Source: Halobacteriales archaeon QS_9_70_65
GTDB lineage: Archaea; Halobacteriota; Halobacteria; Halobacteriales; Haloarculaceae
Length of the DNA: 17,945 nt
Reading direction: 5' to 3'
Assembly: GCA_003023535.1 (NCBI GenBank)
Contig: PXSC01000058.1
Location: 1-17,945 of the forward strand
Shown here piece by piece: positions 7,038 to 16,315 of this stretch. Within the stretch, counting starts at the first letter, position 1, and each line of letters opens with the position of its first letter. Both the position numbers and the translations under genes were made by a program. A model generated the notes under the pieces. The model worked only from the letters and a program-made list of their open reading frames with translations, was not told the DNA's origin and made no database searches.

Positions 7038-7478
7038 TCATAGGTCGACGATGACCTTCGTGTCGGCACAGACGGGCATGAAGTTGGTGTCGCCGGTCCA
7101 CCGCGGCACCACGTGTGTGTGGAGGTGGTCGTCGACGGAGCCGCCGGCGCCGTCGCCGAGGTTGAGCCCCGCGTTGAGGCCGTCGGGGTCGAGGGCGGCC
7201 TCGAGGGCCTCGATCGTTCGCTGTTTGAGCCGTGCGTGTTCCAACAGCGTCGCCTCGTCGAGGTCGGTGAACGCGCCGGTGTGCGCCCGCGGGATGACCA
7301 TCGCGTGACCGGGATTGTACGGATAATTGTTCAACAGGACGAACGCGCGGTCGGCGGCGGCGACGACGTTTGCCTCGCGGGCGTCCAGCCGCTCCGGCAG
7401 GACGCAGAACGGACAGCCGTCGGGGTCGTCGCCGCGTTCGACCCACTCGATGCGCCACGGTGCGACCAGCTGGTCCAT
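7038..7478 (-). CDS. HIT-family nucleotide hydrolase (Ap4A-hydrolase-like)
   Basis: This 146-residue protein is a histidine-triad hydrolase or transferase acting on nucleotide phosphoanhydrides such as diadenosine tetraphosphate or adenylyl conjugates. It has an N-terminal CPFC zinc pair (C22, C25), the strand NNYPYNPGHAMVIPRAH, and the HIT motif HLHTHVV with H118, H120 (the middle, nucleophilic His) and H122, followed by PRW. The C-terminal GDTNFM is typical of the CPxC-containing branch. Length is normal. Met at 7478 is preferred over the upstream ATG (7496) because a GTTAACC-type box lies at 7501-7508, about 27 nt upstream. It precedes the CDF gene on the same strand by 60 nt, but that gene has its own promoter box, so an operon is not certain. 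Confidence 0.9.
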   Translation of the reverse strand: MDQLVAPWRIEWVERGDDPDGCPFCVLPERLDAREANVVAAADRAFVLLNNYPYNPGHAMVIPRAHTGAFTDLDEATLLEHARLKQRTIEALEAALDPDGLNAGLNLGDGAGGSVDDHLHTHVVPRWTGDTNFMPVCADTKVIVDL

Positions 7479-7500
7479 GTGCGCCGGTCGGCCCACGGGC

Positions 7501-7508
7501 GGTTAACG
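7501..7508 (-). promoter_or_regulatory. TATA-like box of the HIT gene
   Basis: The minus strand reads CGTTAACC, centred about 27 nt before the Met codon at 7478. Confidence 0.5.
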
Positions 7509-7680
7509 CTGTTCGCTTCCGTTCCCCTACTTGAATCTGTTGGCCGTTCAAGCCGTTCCGCCGCCGCCGTTTTGCCCGTATCTCCCGTTTCGTGGGCGCT
7601 CGTCGCCGTCTCGTCGACGGTCGGCTCGCGGCGTTTCGACCGGCGTTGAACGGTACGAACGGTCTCAACCGAAGGCGGTA

Positions 7681-7686
7681 CTTATG
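7681..7686 (+). promoter_or_regulatory. TATA-like box of the small zinc-ribbon gene
   Basis: CTTATG lies about 30 nt before the ATG at 7715 and favours that start over the internal Met codon at 7742. The rest of the gap 7509-7680 shows no further feature I can support. Confidence 0.45.
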
Positions 7687-7714
7687 CGGATTTCAGCGCT
7701 ACCGACGGACGACG

Positions 7715-7912
7715 ATGTCAATCGTATCCGACGACGGCGCGATGGCCGAGAACTGCGAGACGTGCGACGGCGAGACGCCCCACGAAGTCGGTGTCCGACT
7801 GCTGACGGAGAGCCACAAGGACGAGAACGCGGAGTTCTCGCGGGAGCCGTACCGTGTGACCACCTGCCGGATCTGCGGGGAGGAGACGCTGACGCGAATG
7901 AACGACGAGTAA
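7715..7912 (+). CDS. Small CxxC...CxxC zinc-ribbon protein, haloarchaeal
   Basis: This 65-residue protein has two Cys pairs (C14-E-T-C17 and C51-R-I-C54) separated by 33 residues, the pattern of a single zinc beta-ribbon. The middle (HEVGVRLLTESHKDENAEFSREPYRVTTC) matches a small family I have seen widely in haloarchaea, probably listed as a DUF (DUF7835-like, from memory), of unknown function. Such small zinc-finger proteins are abundant in haloarchaea and a few affect growth phenotypes. The start at 7715 is supported by the box at 7681-7686; a shorter form from M10 is possible. It is followed directly by a repeat element, whose first palindrome begins 5 nt after the stop. Confidence 0.8.
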   Translation: MSIVSDDGAMAENCETCDGETPHEVGVRLLTESHKDENAEFSREPYRVTTCRICGEETLTRMNDE

Positions 7913-7916
7913 CCTA

Positions 7917-8193
7917 CCCCGTCCTACGTCGCTCACCTACAAGGGTTCGCTCGTCGGGCGGGGCGTTCCCGCAGTGGTTTCGGCCCGGCCCCGTGCATGG
8001 ACGAGGCGCGACCGTCGTTGCAGTCGCGTCATCCCGCCCGAACAGCGCACGTAGGGGTGCAACGCCGCCTTGGACTGATTCGGACGATCTGCGACACTCC
8101 CGCGTTAATCGTCGGTGTCCGTCGCGTGGCCCCGACATCACGGGACGGTCTACGTGCGCCCCACCTCGGCGAGACGTGCGCCCGCCTAGAGTC
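7917..8193 (+). mobile_element. MITE/PATE-like repeat, copy 1 (family 3)
   Basis: This non-coding element begins with an imperfect palindrome (CCCCGTCC at 7917-7924 against GGGCGGGG at 7956-7963), then a block shared with copy 2 ending at GTGCATG (7993-7999), then about 94 nt not present in copy 2 (8000-8093), then a 94-bp core (8093-8186) that is identical to the inverse strand at 14869-14962. No transposase is encoded. Haloarchaeal palindrome-associated elements mobilised by IS200/IS605-type enzymes have this sort of end; that identity is inference. The element occupies the first part of the 568-bp gap between the zinc-ribbon gene and the map relic. Confidence 0.6.
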
Positions 8194-8480
8194 TCCATCC
8201 GTGTCGGCTTCTGCGCGCGGGCTTTGCCCGCTCGCATGGTCCGCGGAACTCCGTTCCGCGCTATTCTCCCCACCATACTTGCTCGCTCGTTGAGAGGGGG
8301 CCTCCGCCTCGAATCAAGTGACCGTCCCGGGGCGACCTCCCCCGGCGGGTAATGCGAGTGCGAGCACGAATCCCGGTCCGACCGCGACGACATCCGTTCT
8401 ATGCTACGCCCGGGCGAGCCGTGCCGCTGGCCCCGGTCGGAGTCGACCGTGGCGGCCCGTCGTTCGTCTCTCGCGGCGGC
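8194..8480. other. Non-coding tail of the repeat with triloop palindromes
   Basis: This gap follows the 94-bp core. It contains palindromes with three-base loops: stem GCGGGC with loop TTT (8217-8231) and stem CGCGGAAC with loop TCC (8242-8260), and a weaker one near 8296-8310. I see no gene. It resembles from memory the leader in front of haloarchaeal IS605-type tnpB genes, but no tnpB follows. From about 8350 to 8480 I see nothing recognisable. Confidence 0.4.
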
Positions 8481-9289
8481 TCACCCGGTCCGCGTCGTCA
8501 CTTCGCAGCCGCCCTCGGTGACGATGACGGTGTGTTCCCGCTGGCTGACGAGACAGCCTTTGTCCTCCTGCAGGACGGGGTAACCGTGGACGACGTTCTT
8601 CTGTTCGAGCCGGCGCAGCGCCATCTCCGCCCGCGAGGTCTCGAGCCACCGGCGGGCGAAGGGCAACGTCTTGAACTCCTCGACGATCTGCTCCAGCGCC
8701 TGTCGGGCGCCCCGGTCGCGGACGCTGGCCTCCCGCTCCAGCGAGTAGATCTCCTCGTGGGCGCCCTCGGTGACCTTCCCGCCGCCGTCGGTGGCGAACG
8801 GTTCGATGGCGACGACGTCGCCGACCTCGAGTTCGATGCTCTGTTCGACGGCCCGGTTGGGGACGTTCGGCTCGGTGTGTTGCTTCCAGTGGCCCAGGCC
8901 GTGACCGGTGAGGTTGACGACCGGGTTGTAGCCGTAGCCGTCGATGACGGACTCGATTTCGGCGCCGATCTCGCCGGTCTCGACGCCCGGCTCGACGACC
9001 TCGATCGCGGCCTCCAGCGCCCGATGTCGAGGTTGATCATCTCCTCGCCGAAGGTCGTCTCGTCGTCCGGCGTCGGCGTCGCGTGGGCGGCCTCCTCGTC
9101 GATGCTGATGTTGACGGGGAAGGCGGGTTCGGCGCCGAGTTCGCGGATGCGGTCCTCGGCGAACTCGGCGACCTCGAGGTGGGAGACGCCGACCTCGACG
9201 CGGTCGGCGGTCGCCTCGCGGACCTCGGCGAGGATCTCGCCGGCCTCGCGGTGTTTCTCGAGCTGTTCGTCGGTGAGGTCGGGGCTCAT
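8481..9289 (-). pseudogene. map: Methionine aminopeptidase with internal deletion and frameshift
   Basis: Two reading frames on the minus strand together encode a type II archaeal methionine aminopeptidase, the enzyme that removes the initiator Met. The first (Met at 9289) gives MSPDLTDEQLEKHREAGEI through NISIDEEAAHATP to EEMINLDIG; the second resumes at ALEAAIEVVEPGVETGEIG and continues with NLTGHGLGHW, AIEPFATDGGG and the C-terminal VIVTEGG. At the joint (about 9020-9022) roughly 28 residues are missing: those of the V-x-D-G-x-x-A-D-x-A-x-T segment holding both Asp metal ligands. The total of 809 nt means the lost number of bases is 3n+1, so the frame also shifts. The His and both Glu ligands remain. 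This is either a genuine deletion allele (another map copy would then be needed) or an assembly error. Confidence 0.85.
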
Positions 9290-9313
9290 GCCACCGCGTT
9301 CGGCCGGTCCGAA

Positions 9314-9351
9314 GAAAGGGGTTGCGTTCGGCTCCGGACCGCAACCCTTTC
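9314..9351. promoter_or_regulatory. Inverted repeat in the divergent map/DUF63 promoter region
   Basis: The arm at 9314-9326 (GAAAGGGGTTGCG) is the inverse of the arm at 9340-9351 (CGCAACCCTTTC) apart from one extra G. Each arm holds the A/T-richest bases at about -27 from one of the two divergent starts (9289 and 9377). It may be two mirrored promoter boxes or an operator. Confidence 0.4.
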
Positions 9352-9376
9352 GCCCGGCCCGGTCGGTGCTGGAGCC

Positions 9377-10198
9377 GTGCTCCAGGTGCTCCCGTCGGGT
9401 TTCGCGCTGCCGCCGCTGCCGTACCTCGTCGGGCTGGTCGCCGCCGTCGGAGTCGCCGTCGCCGCCCTCCGCCGCCGCCGTCCGTCCGTGACCGAGGCGG
9501 CCGTCGCCGCTTTCGCCCCCTGGATGGCCGCCGGCGGGGCGCTGTACGCCCTCTTCCAGGCCGGAGCGGTGCCGGACCCCGTGGCGCCGCTGTTCGGCTC
9601 GCCGGCCGTCTACGCCACCGTCGGCGCCGCCGCCGGCTTCGCGTGGGCCGCCGTCGCCGACCGGCCGGCGGACCGATTGACCGCCGGCGCGCCCGCCGTC
9701 CTCGCGGTCACCGGCGTCGGCCTCCTGCTCGTCGCGCTGGCCGGCGCCGTCGTCGCCCTCCCGACGCCGGACGCGGCGGCGGTCGGCCGGTCGGCGGCCA
9801 TCGTCGCCGGCGCGACGCTGGCGGCCGCGGCGACCTGGGCTGGCCTCGGGCGGCTCGGCGCCGGCGAGGCGACCGGCACCGTCGGCCTGCTGGCGGTGTC
9901 CGGCCACGCGCTGGACGGCGTCTCGACGGCCGTCGGCTACGACCTGCTGGGCTTCGGCGAGCAGACCCCCCTCTCGCGGCTGATCATCGAGGCCGGCGCC
10001 GGGCTGCCGGCGCCGGCGGTCCTCGGCGACGCCTGGCTGTTCGTCCTCGTGAAGCTGCTCGCCGGCGCGGCCGTCGTCGTCGCTTTCGACGACTACGTCC
10101 GGGAGACGCCGACCGAAGGCTATCCGCTATTGGGGCTCGTGGCGGCAGTCGGGCTCGGCCCCGGCGCCCACAACGTCGTCCTCTTCGCGGTCGCCTGA
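9377..10198 (+). CDS. DUF63 family integral membrane protein
   Basis: This 273-residue, very hydrophobic protein has about seven membrane segments (roughly 12-30, 41-62, 72-93, 105-129, 138-157, 210-233 and 240-256). The conserved stretch SGHALDGVSTAVGYDLLGF (H167, D170), followed by PLSRLIIE, is the hallmark of the archaeal DUF63 family, whose function is unknown. The polar residues inside membrane segments suggest an enzyme or transporter site, but nothing more can be said. The GTG at 9377 is chosen because the CCTTTC box lies about 28 nt upstream; a GTG at 9386 would shorten it by three residues. It is divergent from the map relic and is followed by a 505-bp palindrome-rich gap. Confidence 0.85.
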   Translation: MLQVLPSGFALPPLPYLVGLVAAVGVAVAALRRRRPSVTEAAVAAFAPWMAAGGALYALFQAGAVPDPVAPLFGSPAVYATVGAAAGFAWAAVADRPADRLTAGAPAVLAVTGVGLLLVALAGAVVALPTPDAAAVGRSAAIVAGATLAAAATWAGLGRLGAGEATGTVGLLAVSGHALDGVSTAVGYDLLGFGEQTPLSRLIIEAGAGLPAPAVLGDAWLFVLVKLLAGAAVVVAFDDYVRETPTEGYPLLGLVAAVGLGPGAHNVVLFAVA

Positions 10199-10308
10199 CG
10201 GCGAAAAGAGGCTGCTTCGACTCTCTCGACTGGAAAACGCAGGAAGCCATCGGCGCTCGACTCCTGCGGCTCATTGCGTGCTTCGGGCACGTTGCGCCCT
10301 GCAGTGTC

Positions 10309-10549
10309 CTCGCGCGGCGTTGCCGCGCGAGCGGCCCGAGGGACCTCCGGTCCCTCGCGGCGCAGGGCGCCGCGAACGCCCGGGTCCGTCGAGTCGGCGG
10401 CCGGGTTCACCGGCCACCGTCTAACGTGGTCGTTCGAAAGGCGCTTCGCGCCGTTCGTGATGTGCGCGGGACTCGTCGAGTCCCGCGGACCGTGCGAACG
10501 GGCGGCTCCGCCGCCCGTGAGCAGATGACGAGAGAGCGTCGCTCTCTCG
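10309..10549. repeat. Triloop palindrome array A
   Basis: This lies in the 505-bp gap 10199-10703. Consecutive palindromes, mostly perfect: 10309-10331 stem CTCGCGCGGC loop GTT; 10337-10357 stem CGAGGGACC loop TCC; 10356-10374 stem CGCGGCGC loop AGG; 10435-10457 stem with core GGCGC loop TTC and one mismatch; 10465-10487 stem CGCGGGACTC loop GTC; 10498-10518 stem ACGGGCGGC loop TCC; 10529-10549 stem CGAGAGAGC loop GTC. A 5-base-loop palindrome (stem GGCCGG) lies at 10399-10415. The flank at 10211-10270 matches, in inverse orientation, the flank of array B. No credible protein is encoded. Confidence 0.8.
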
Positions 10550-10606
10550 AACCACGGTGACGTCGCCACGCGGCGCCTCGCCCGTCCAGTCCGCCAGGAG
10601 TCAGTT

Positions 10607-10634
10607 GATCGACCAGCAGACTGGCTTGTCGATC
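10607..10634. repeat. Inverted repeat upstream of the DNA methyltransferase gene
   Basis: GATCGAC (10607-10613) is matched by GTCGATC (10628-10634), with an inner CCAG/CTGG pair. It lies about 70-95 nt before the methyltransferase start. It could be an operator or a hairpin ending the palindrome array; no further evidence. Confidence 0.4.
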
Positions 10635-10703
10635 GGTTCTTATCCGAACGCCGCCTCTGTTCGCGACCGCAAGAGCCGTAACCCGCCCGGGACATCCCCG
10701 GTC

Positions 10704-11735
10704 GTGGAGACGACACACGAGATGCGGGTCGGCGACGCCCGCGACCTCGAAGTCGACGCCGACAGCGCCGACCTCGTGGTGACGTCCCCGCCGTATCCGA
10801 TGGTCGAGATGTGGGACGACGGGTTCGCCGCCCAGAGCCCCGCCGCGGCGGCGGCGCTCGAGGCCGGCGACGGCGACGCCGCCTTCGAGGCGATGCACGC
10901 GCTGTTGGACGACGTCTGGGAGCGGGTCGCCGGCGCACTGCGGCCGGGCGGCGTCGCCGCGGTCGTCGTCGGCGACGCGACCCGCCGGCTCGAGGGGTCG
11001 TTTCGGCTCTACCCCAACCACGCCCGGGTCGTCGAGGGACTGTCGGCGGCCGGCCTCCGGCAGCTGCCGGGCATCGTCTGGCGGAAGCCGACCAACAGTA
11101 CCGCGAAGTTCATGGGATCGGGGACGCTGCCGACCAACGCCTACGCGACGCTGGAGCACGAACACGTCCTGCTGTTCCGGAACGGCGACACCCGCTCGTT
11201 TCCGCCGAACGACGAGGACCGCTACGCGTCGGCGTTCTTCTGGGAGGAGCGCAACGAGTGGTTCTCGGACTGCTGGGAGGTCCGCGGCGCCGGACAGACC
11301 CTCGACGACGACGGCCGCCGGGAGCGCTCCGGGGCGTTCCCGCTGGAGATCCCGCTGCGGCTGGTCCGGATGTACTCCGTCCGGGGCGACACCATTCTCG
11401 ACCCCTTCGCCGGCACCGGCACCACCGCGACGGCGGCGCTGCTGGAGGCCCGCTCGTCGGTCGGCGTCGAGCGGGACCCCGAGCTGGTCGCGGCCTTCGA
11501 GGAGCGGGCGGCCGGGGCGCCGACCCGCTCCGAGGCGATCGCCGAGCGCCGCCTCCGCCGGCACCGCGAGTTCGTCGCCGACGACGAGGGGACGGCCGAC
11601 TACGAGGCCGACCACTACGACACCCGCGTCGTCACGGCGGCCGAGCGGAGCATCCGGCTGTCGACCGTCGCGGCCGTCGAGCGCGTCGGCGAGGCGCCGC
11701 TGCGGGTCGTCGCCACCCACGAGCCCTTCCGATAG
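10704..11735 (+). CDS. zim: Site-specific DNA methyltransferase, probable Zim-type CTAG m4C enzyme
   Basis: This 343-residue amino-methyltransferase has catalytic motif IV TSPPY (27-31, followed by PMVEMWDD) ahead of the SAM-binding motif ILDPFAGTGTT (231-241), the permuted beta-class order found in many N4-cytosine and some N6-adenine enzymes. The segments YPNHARV, WRKPTNS and AKFMGSG match, from memory, the haloarchaeal orphan methyltransferase Zim, which modifies CTAG. No restriction endonuclease gene is adjacent, consistent with an orphan. The GTG at 10704 is preferred because CCGTAACC (10676-10683) sits about 25 nt upstream and METTH-like N-termini are usual in the family; ATG at 10722 is an alternative. 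The near absence of CTAG in this window supports the specificity indirectly. It is followed by aroD after 17 nt. Confidence 0.8.
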   Translation: METTHEMRVGDARDLEVDADSADLVVTSPPYPMVEMWDDGFAAQSPAAAAALEAGDGDAAFEAMHALLDDVWERVAGALRPGGVAAVVVGDATRRLEGSFRLYPNHARVVEGLSAAGLRQLPGIVWRKPTNSTAKFMGSGTLPTNAYATLEHEHVLLFRNGDTRSFPPNDEDRYASAFFWEERNEWFSDCWEVRGAGQTLDDDGRRERSGAFPLEIPLRLVRMYSVRGDTILDPFAGTGTTATAALLEARSSVGVERDPELVAAFEERAAGAPTRSEAIAERRLRRHREFVADDEGTADYEADHYDTRVVTAAERSIRLSTVAAVERVGEAPLRVVATHEPFR

Positions 11736-11752
11736 GCGGTCCAACGCCGACC

Positions 11753-12442
11753 ATGGGGCTGGATTTCGAGACGTTCGCGCTGGCGGCGGCGACGGCCGAC
11801 CTCGACGAGGAGCCCGACGCCCGCCCGCACGCCGACTGCGTGGAGTTCCGGATGGACCTGGCGGCGGCGCCACTCGCGGCCCTCGACGGCTACGACGGCG
11901 AGCTGCCGCTGCTGGCGACCAACCGGCCGACCTGGGAGGGCGGCGAGGCCGACCCCGAGGGCCGGCTCGACGCCCTCGAGACCGCGATCGAACACGACGC
12001 CGTCGCGGCCGTCGACGTCGAGCTGGCGGCGCTGTCGAACGGCGACGGCCACGACCTCGTCGAGCGGGCCGCCGAGCTCGGCGTCGCGGTCGTCGTCTCG
12101 ACGCACGACTTCGAGGGGACGCCGCCGCGACCCGAGCTCGGGCGGCTGCTCACCCGGGCCGGCGAGGTCGGCGACGTCGCCAAGCTCGCCGTCACCGCCA
12201 CGGACCGCGACGACGCGCTCGACCTGCTGGCGGCGACGCGGGCCCACGCCGCCGAGGGCGCGACCGTCGCCACGATGGCGATGGGCGACGCCGGCCGCCA
12301 CACCCGCGCCGTCGCGCCGGTGTACGGCTCCCGTATCGGCTACGCGCCGGTCGACCCCGCGCGGGCGACCGCCCCCGGCCAGTACGACCTCGCGACGCTG
12401 CGTTCGCTCGCCGACGGACTGCTGGACGAGGGGCGCCGGTAG
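11753..12442 (+). CDS. aroD: 3-dehydroquinate dehydratase, type I
   Basis: This 229-residue class I aldolase-type dehydratase converts 3-dehydroquinate to 3-dehydroshikimate in aromatic amino acid synthesis. Visible are the substrate-arm strand CVEFRMDL (29-36), the catalytic His H118 in STHDF, the Schiff-base lysine K144 in DVAKLAVTA, and the phosphate/carboxylate loop region MAMGDAGRHTR followed by SRIGYAPV. Length is typical of archaeal AroD. It starts 17 nt after the methyltransferase stop, with no separate promoter box that I can see, so both may share a transcript. The enzyme for the step before it (3-dehydroquinate synthase II) is encoded about 2.6 kb away on the other strand, beyond katG. 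Confidence 0.92.
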   Translation: MGLDFETFALAAATADLDEEPDARPHADCVEFRMDLAAAPLAALDGYDGELPLLATNRPTWEGGEADPEGRLDALETAIEHDAVAAVDVELAALSNGDGHDLVERAAELGVAVVVSTHDFEGTPPRPELGRLLTRAGEVGDVAKLAVTATDRDDALDLLAATRAHAAEGATVATMAMGDAGRHTRAVAPVYGSRIGYAPVDPARATAPGQYDLATLRSLADGLLDEGRR

Positions 12443-14680
<2,238 letters not shown>

Positions 14681-14721
14681 GCGGTCGCCGCCGCCGGCTC
14701 ACCAGAAAACCAAGGTGAATG

Positions 14722-15043
14722 CCCCACCCTCAAGAAACGAGCGGAGCGAGTGAGTCGGGTGGGAGAGGAAACCGACAGGAATGGAAGTTCTCGGTGTGCG
14801 TGGTGCTGGCGATGGTTTGCAGCCATACCTTTTTACCGATACTACCCATAACCATCCGTGTGAGCCTCGGCGGGCGCACGTCTCGCCGAGGTGGGGCGCA
14901 CGTAGACCGTCCCGTGATGTCGGGGCCACGCGACGGACACCGACGATTAACGCGGGAGTGTCATGCACGGGGGCCCAGGGTCGAAACCACTGTGGGAACG
15001 CCCCGCCCTCGAGGAGCCGCCGAAGGCGGCGAGTAGGGCGGGG
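14722..15043 (-). mobile_element. MITE/PATE-like repeat, copy 2 (family 3)
   Basis: This fills most of the 367-bp gap between katG and the 3-dehydroquinate synthase gene. It is bounded by two palindromic structures: 14723-14763 (arms CCCACCC/GGGTGGG) and 15001-15043 (arms CCCCGCCCT/AGGGCGGGG with an inner stem GCCGCC and loop GAA). Read on the minus strand, it has the block ending in GTGCATG followed directly by the 94-bp core (14962-14869) that is identical to copy 1. It lacks the 94-nt insert of copy 1 and diverges after the core. A short T-run near 14829-14833 might end katG transcription. No protein is encoded. Boundaries are inferred from the palindromes. Confidence 0.6.
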
Positions 15044-15047
15044 TAGG

Positions 15048-16214
15048 TTACTTCTCGATGATCGACTCCTCGACCTCCTCGCCGAAGTGGCGGGCGACGT
15101 CCTCGTAGTACAACAGTAGCTCGTCGCCGGCCTCAAGGTCGGTGACGGCCCGGCGGCCGTCGGCGGTCGCGATCTTGATCGTCTCGGCGTTCTGTAGCAG
15201 CGTCTCGACGCGGTCGCCGTCGTCGGTCTCGGCCTCGACGCTGAACATCGGCCGTCGTTCGATCTTCACGCGGCCGACGACGGCCGTTCGGGTGTTGCCG
15301 TCGGTATCGACGACCAGCACCTCGTCGCCGGAGGACAGCTCCGAGAGGTACCTCGTGTCGCCGCCCGGCGCCCGAACGTAGGCGTGGACGGCGCCGGCGT
15401 TGACCCGGAACGGTCGGGACGCGACGTACGGCGAGTCGGCGGTCTCGCCGTGGATGAAGAACAGCCCCCGGGACATCGAGCCGACGAGCATCCCCTCGTC
15501 GTCGTCGAGCATCGAGGCGGTGTCGACGCAGACGCGGTCGGCGCTGCCGGTCCGCTCGACGTCGGTGACGGTCGCCCGCCGGAGGTCGAGCGTCTCGCGG
15601 TCGGCGGCGTCCCGGACCTCGACGGTCGCGCGGATCTCCTCGGGGTCGTCGACGTCCAGGAGCACGGCGTCGGCGCCCGTCTCCAGCGTCTCGAAGGCGG
15701 TTTCGGCTTCGGCGGCCGACCGGACGCCGGCGACGATGTCGGTCTCCTCGCCGATGCGGGCGATGAGGTTCTCGAGCGGGATGATCTGCCAGTCCTCGCC
15801 GACGACGAGGGTGTAGTCGGCGTCGACGGCGGCCGCCTCCGCGAACCCCTCGTAGGGTTCCCCGAGGATCCGGACGAAGGCGCCGCCGGTGCCGTCCGTC
15901 CGCCGCAGCGTCGTCAGGTCCGCCGAGCCGGCGTGGTCCGTCGGCAGGTCGACCGTCCCGTCGCCCTCGCCGTCCTTGCCGACGACGACCGCGTCGGGGT
16001 CGGCGGAGTCGGACTCCTCGGCGTCCATGACGTGGACGTCGTCGCCGGCGAAGGCCGCGACGTTCACCGCTCCGAGCTCCCGGACCCGGGCGACGTCGCG
16101 CTCGTCGACGAGCACCCAGTCGACGCCGGCCTCCAGGCCGGCGGTGATGCGGCGCTTCCGCGCCTCCCAGTCGCCGACCGCGTCGTCGGCCTTCAGCCAG
16201 ACGGAACGTGTCAT
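15048..16214 (-). CDS. aroB': 3-dehydroquinate synthase II (archaeal AroB')
   Basis: This 388-residue enzyme performs the NAD-dependent oxidative deamination and cyclisation of 2-amino-3,7-dideoxy-D-threo-hept-6-ulosonate to 3-dehydroquinate, the archaeal entry to the shikimate pathway. The family is recognised by [20 protein letters not shown] at the start, [14 protein letters not shown], the block [29 protein letters not shown] and the C-terminal half with [10 protein letters not shown]. Length matches the family. The Met at 16214 is strongly supported by the promoter box CTTAAATAC (16237-16245 on the minus strand), centred 27 nt upstream. Its last codons lie 5 nt from the outer palindrome of repeat copy 2. 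AroD, the next enzyme, is encoded nearby on the plus strand. Confidence 0.94.
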   Translation of the reverse strand: MTRSVWLKADDAVGDWEARKRRITAGLEAGVDWVLVDERDVARVRELGAVNVAAFAGDDVHVMDAEESDSADPDAVVVGKDGEGDGTVDLPTDHAGSADLTTLRRTDGTGGAFVRILGEPYEGFAEAAAVDADYTLVVGEDWQIIPLENLIARIGEETDIVAGVRSAAEAETAFETLETGADAVLLDVDDPEEIRATVEVRDAADRETLDLRRATVTDVERTGSADRVCVDTASMLDDDEGMLVGSMSRGLFFIHGETADSPYVASRPFRVNAGAVHAYVRAPGGDTRYLSELSSGDEVLVVDTDGNTRTAVVGRVKIERRPMFSVEAETDDGDRVETLLQNAETIKIATADGRRAVTDLEAGDELLLYYEDVARHFGEEVEESIIEK

Positions 16215-16236
16215 GCTCGTCGCGTCGTCTGCGAGA

Positions 16237-16245
16237 GTATTTAAG
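16237..16245 (-). promoter_or_regulatory. TATA box of the 3-dehydroquinate synthase II gene
   Basis: The minus strand reads CTTAAATAC, the clearest archaeal TATA element in the window, centred 27 nt before the Met codon at 16214. Confidence 0.65.
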
Positions 16246-16315
16246 GTGGCGGAACCTGCCCCCGGCGGCGCTCGGTCGAGAGCCCCCGGCGCACGTCGGT
16301 AGTGACGACGACGCC

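Noticed and set aside
7509..7714. tRNA or other RNA gene in the gaps
   Set aside because: I looked for D-loop and T-loop consensus (GGT-TCG-AAT type) and cloverleaf stems in all gaps and found none.
8350..8480. Small plus-strand open frames between the repeat and the map relic
   Set aside because: They are Arg/Pro/Ser-rich, lack promoter boxes and show no conserved pattern.
10309..10331. Intrinsic transcription terminator after the DUF63 gene
   Set aside because: The stem is perfect but there is no T-run after it and it lies over 100 nt past the stop; archaeal termination relies on T-rich tracts.
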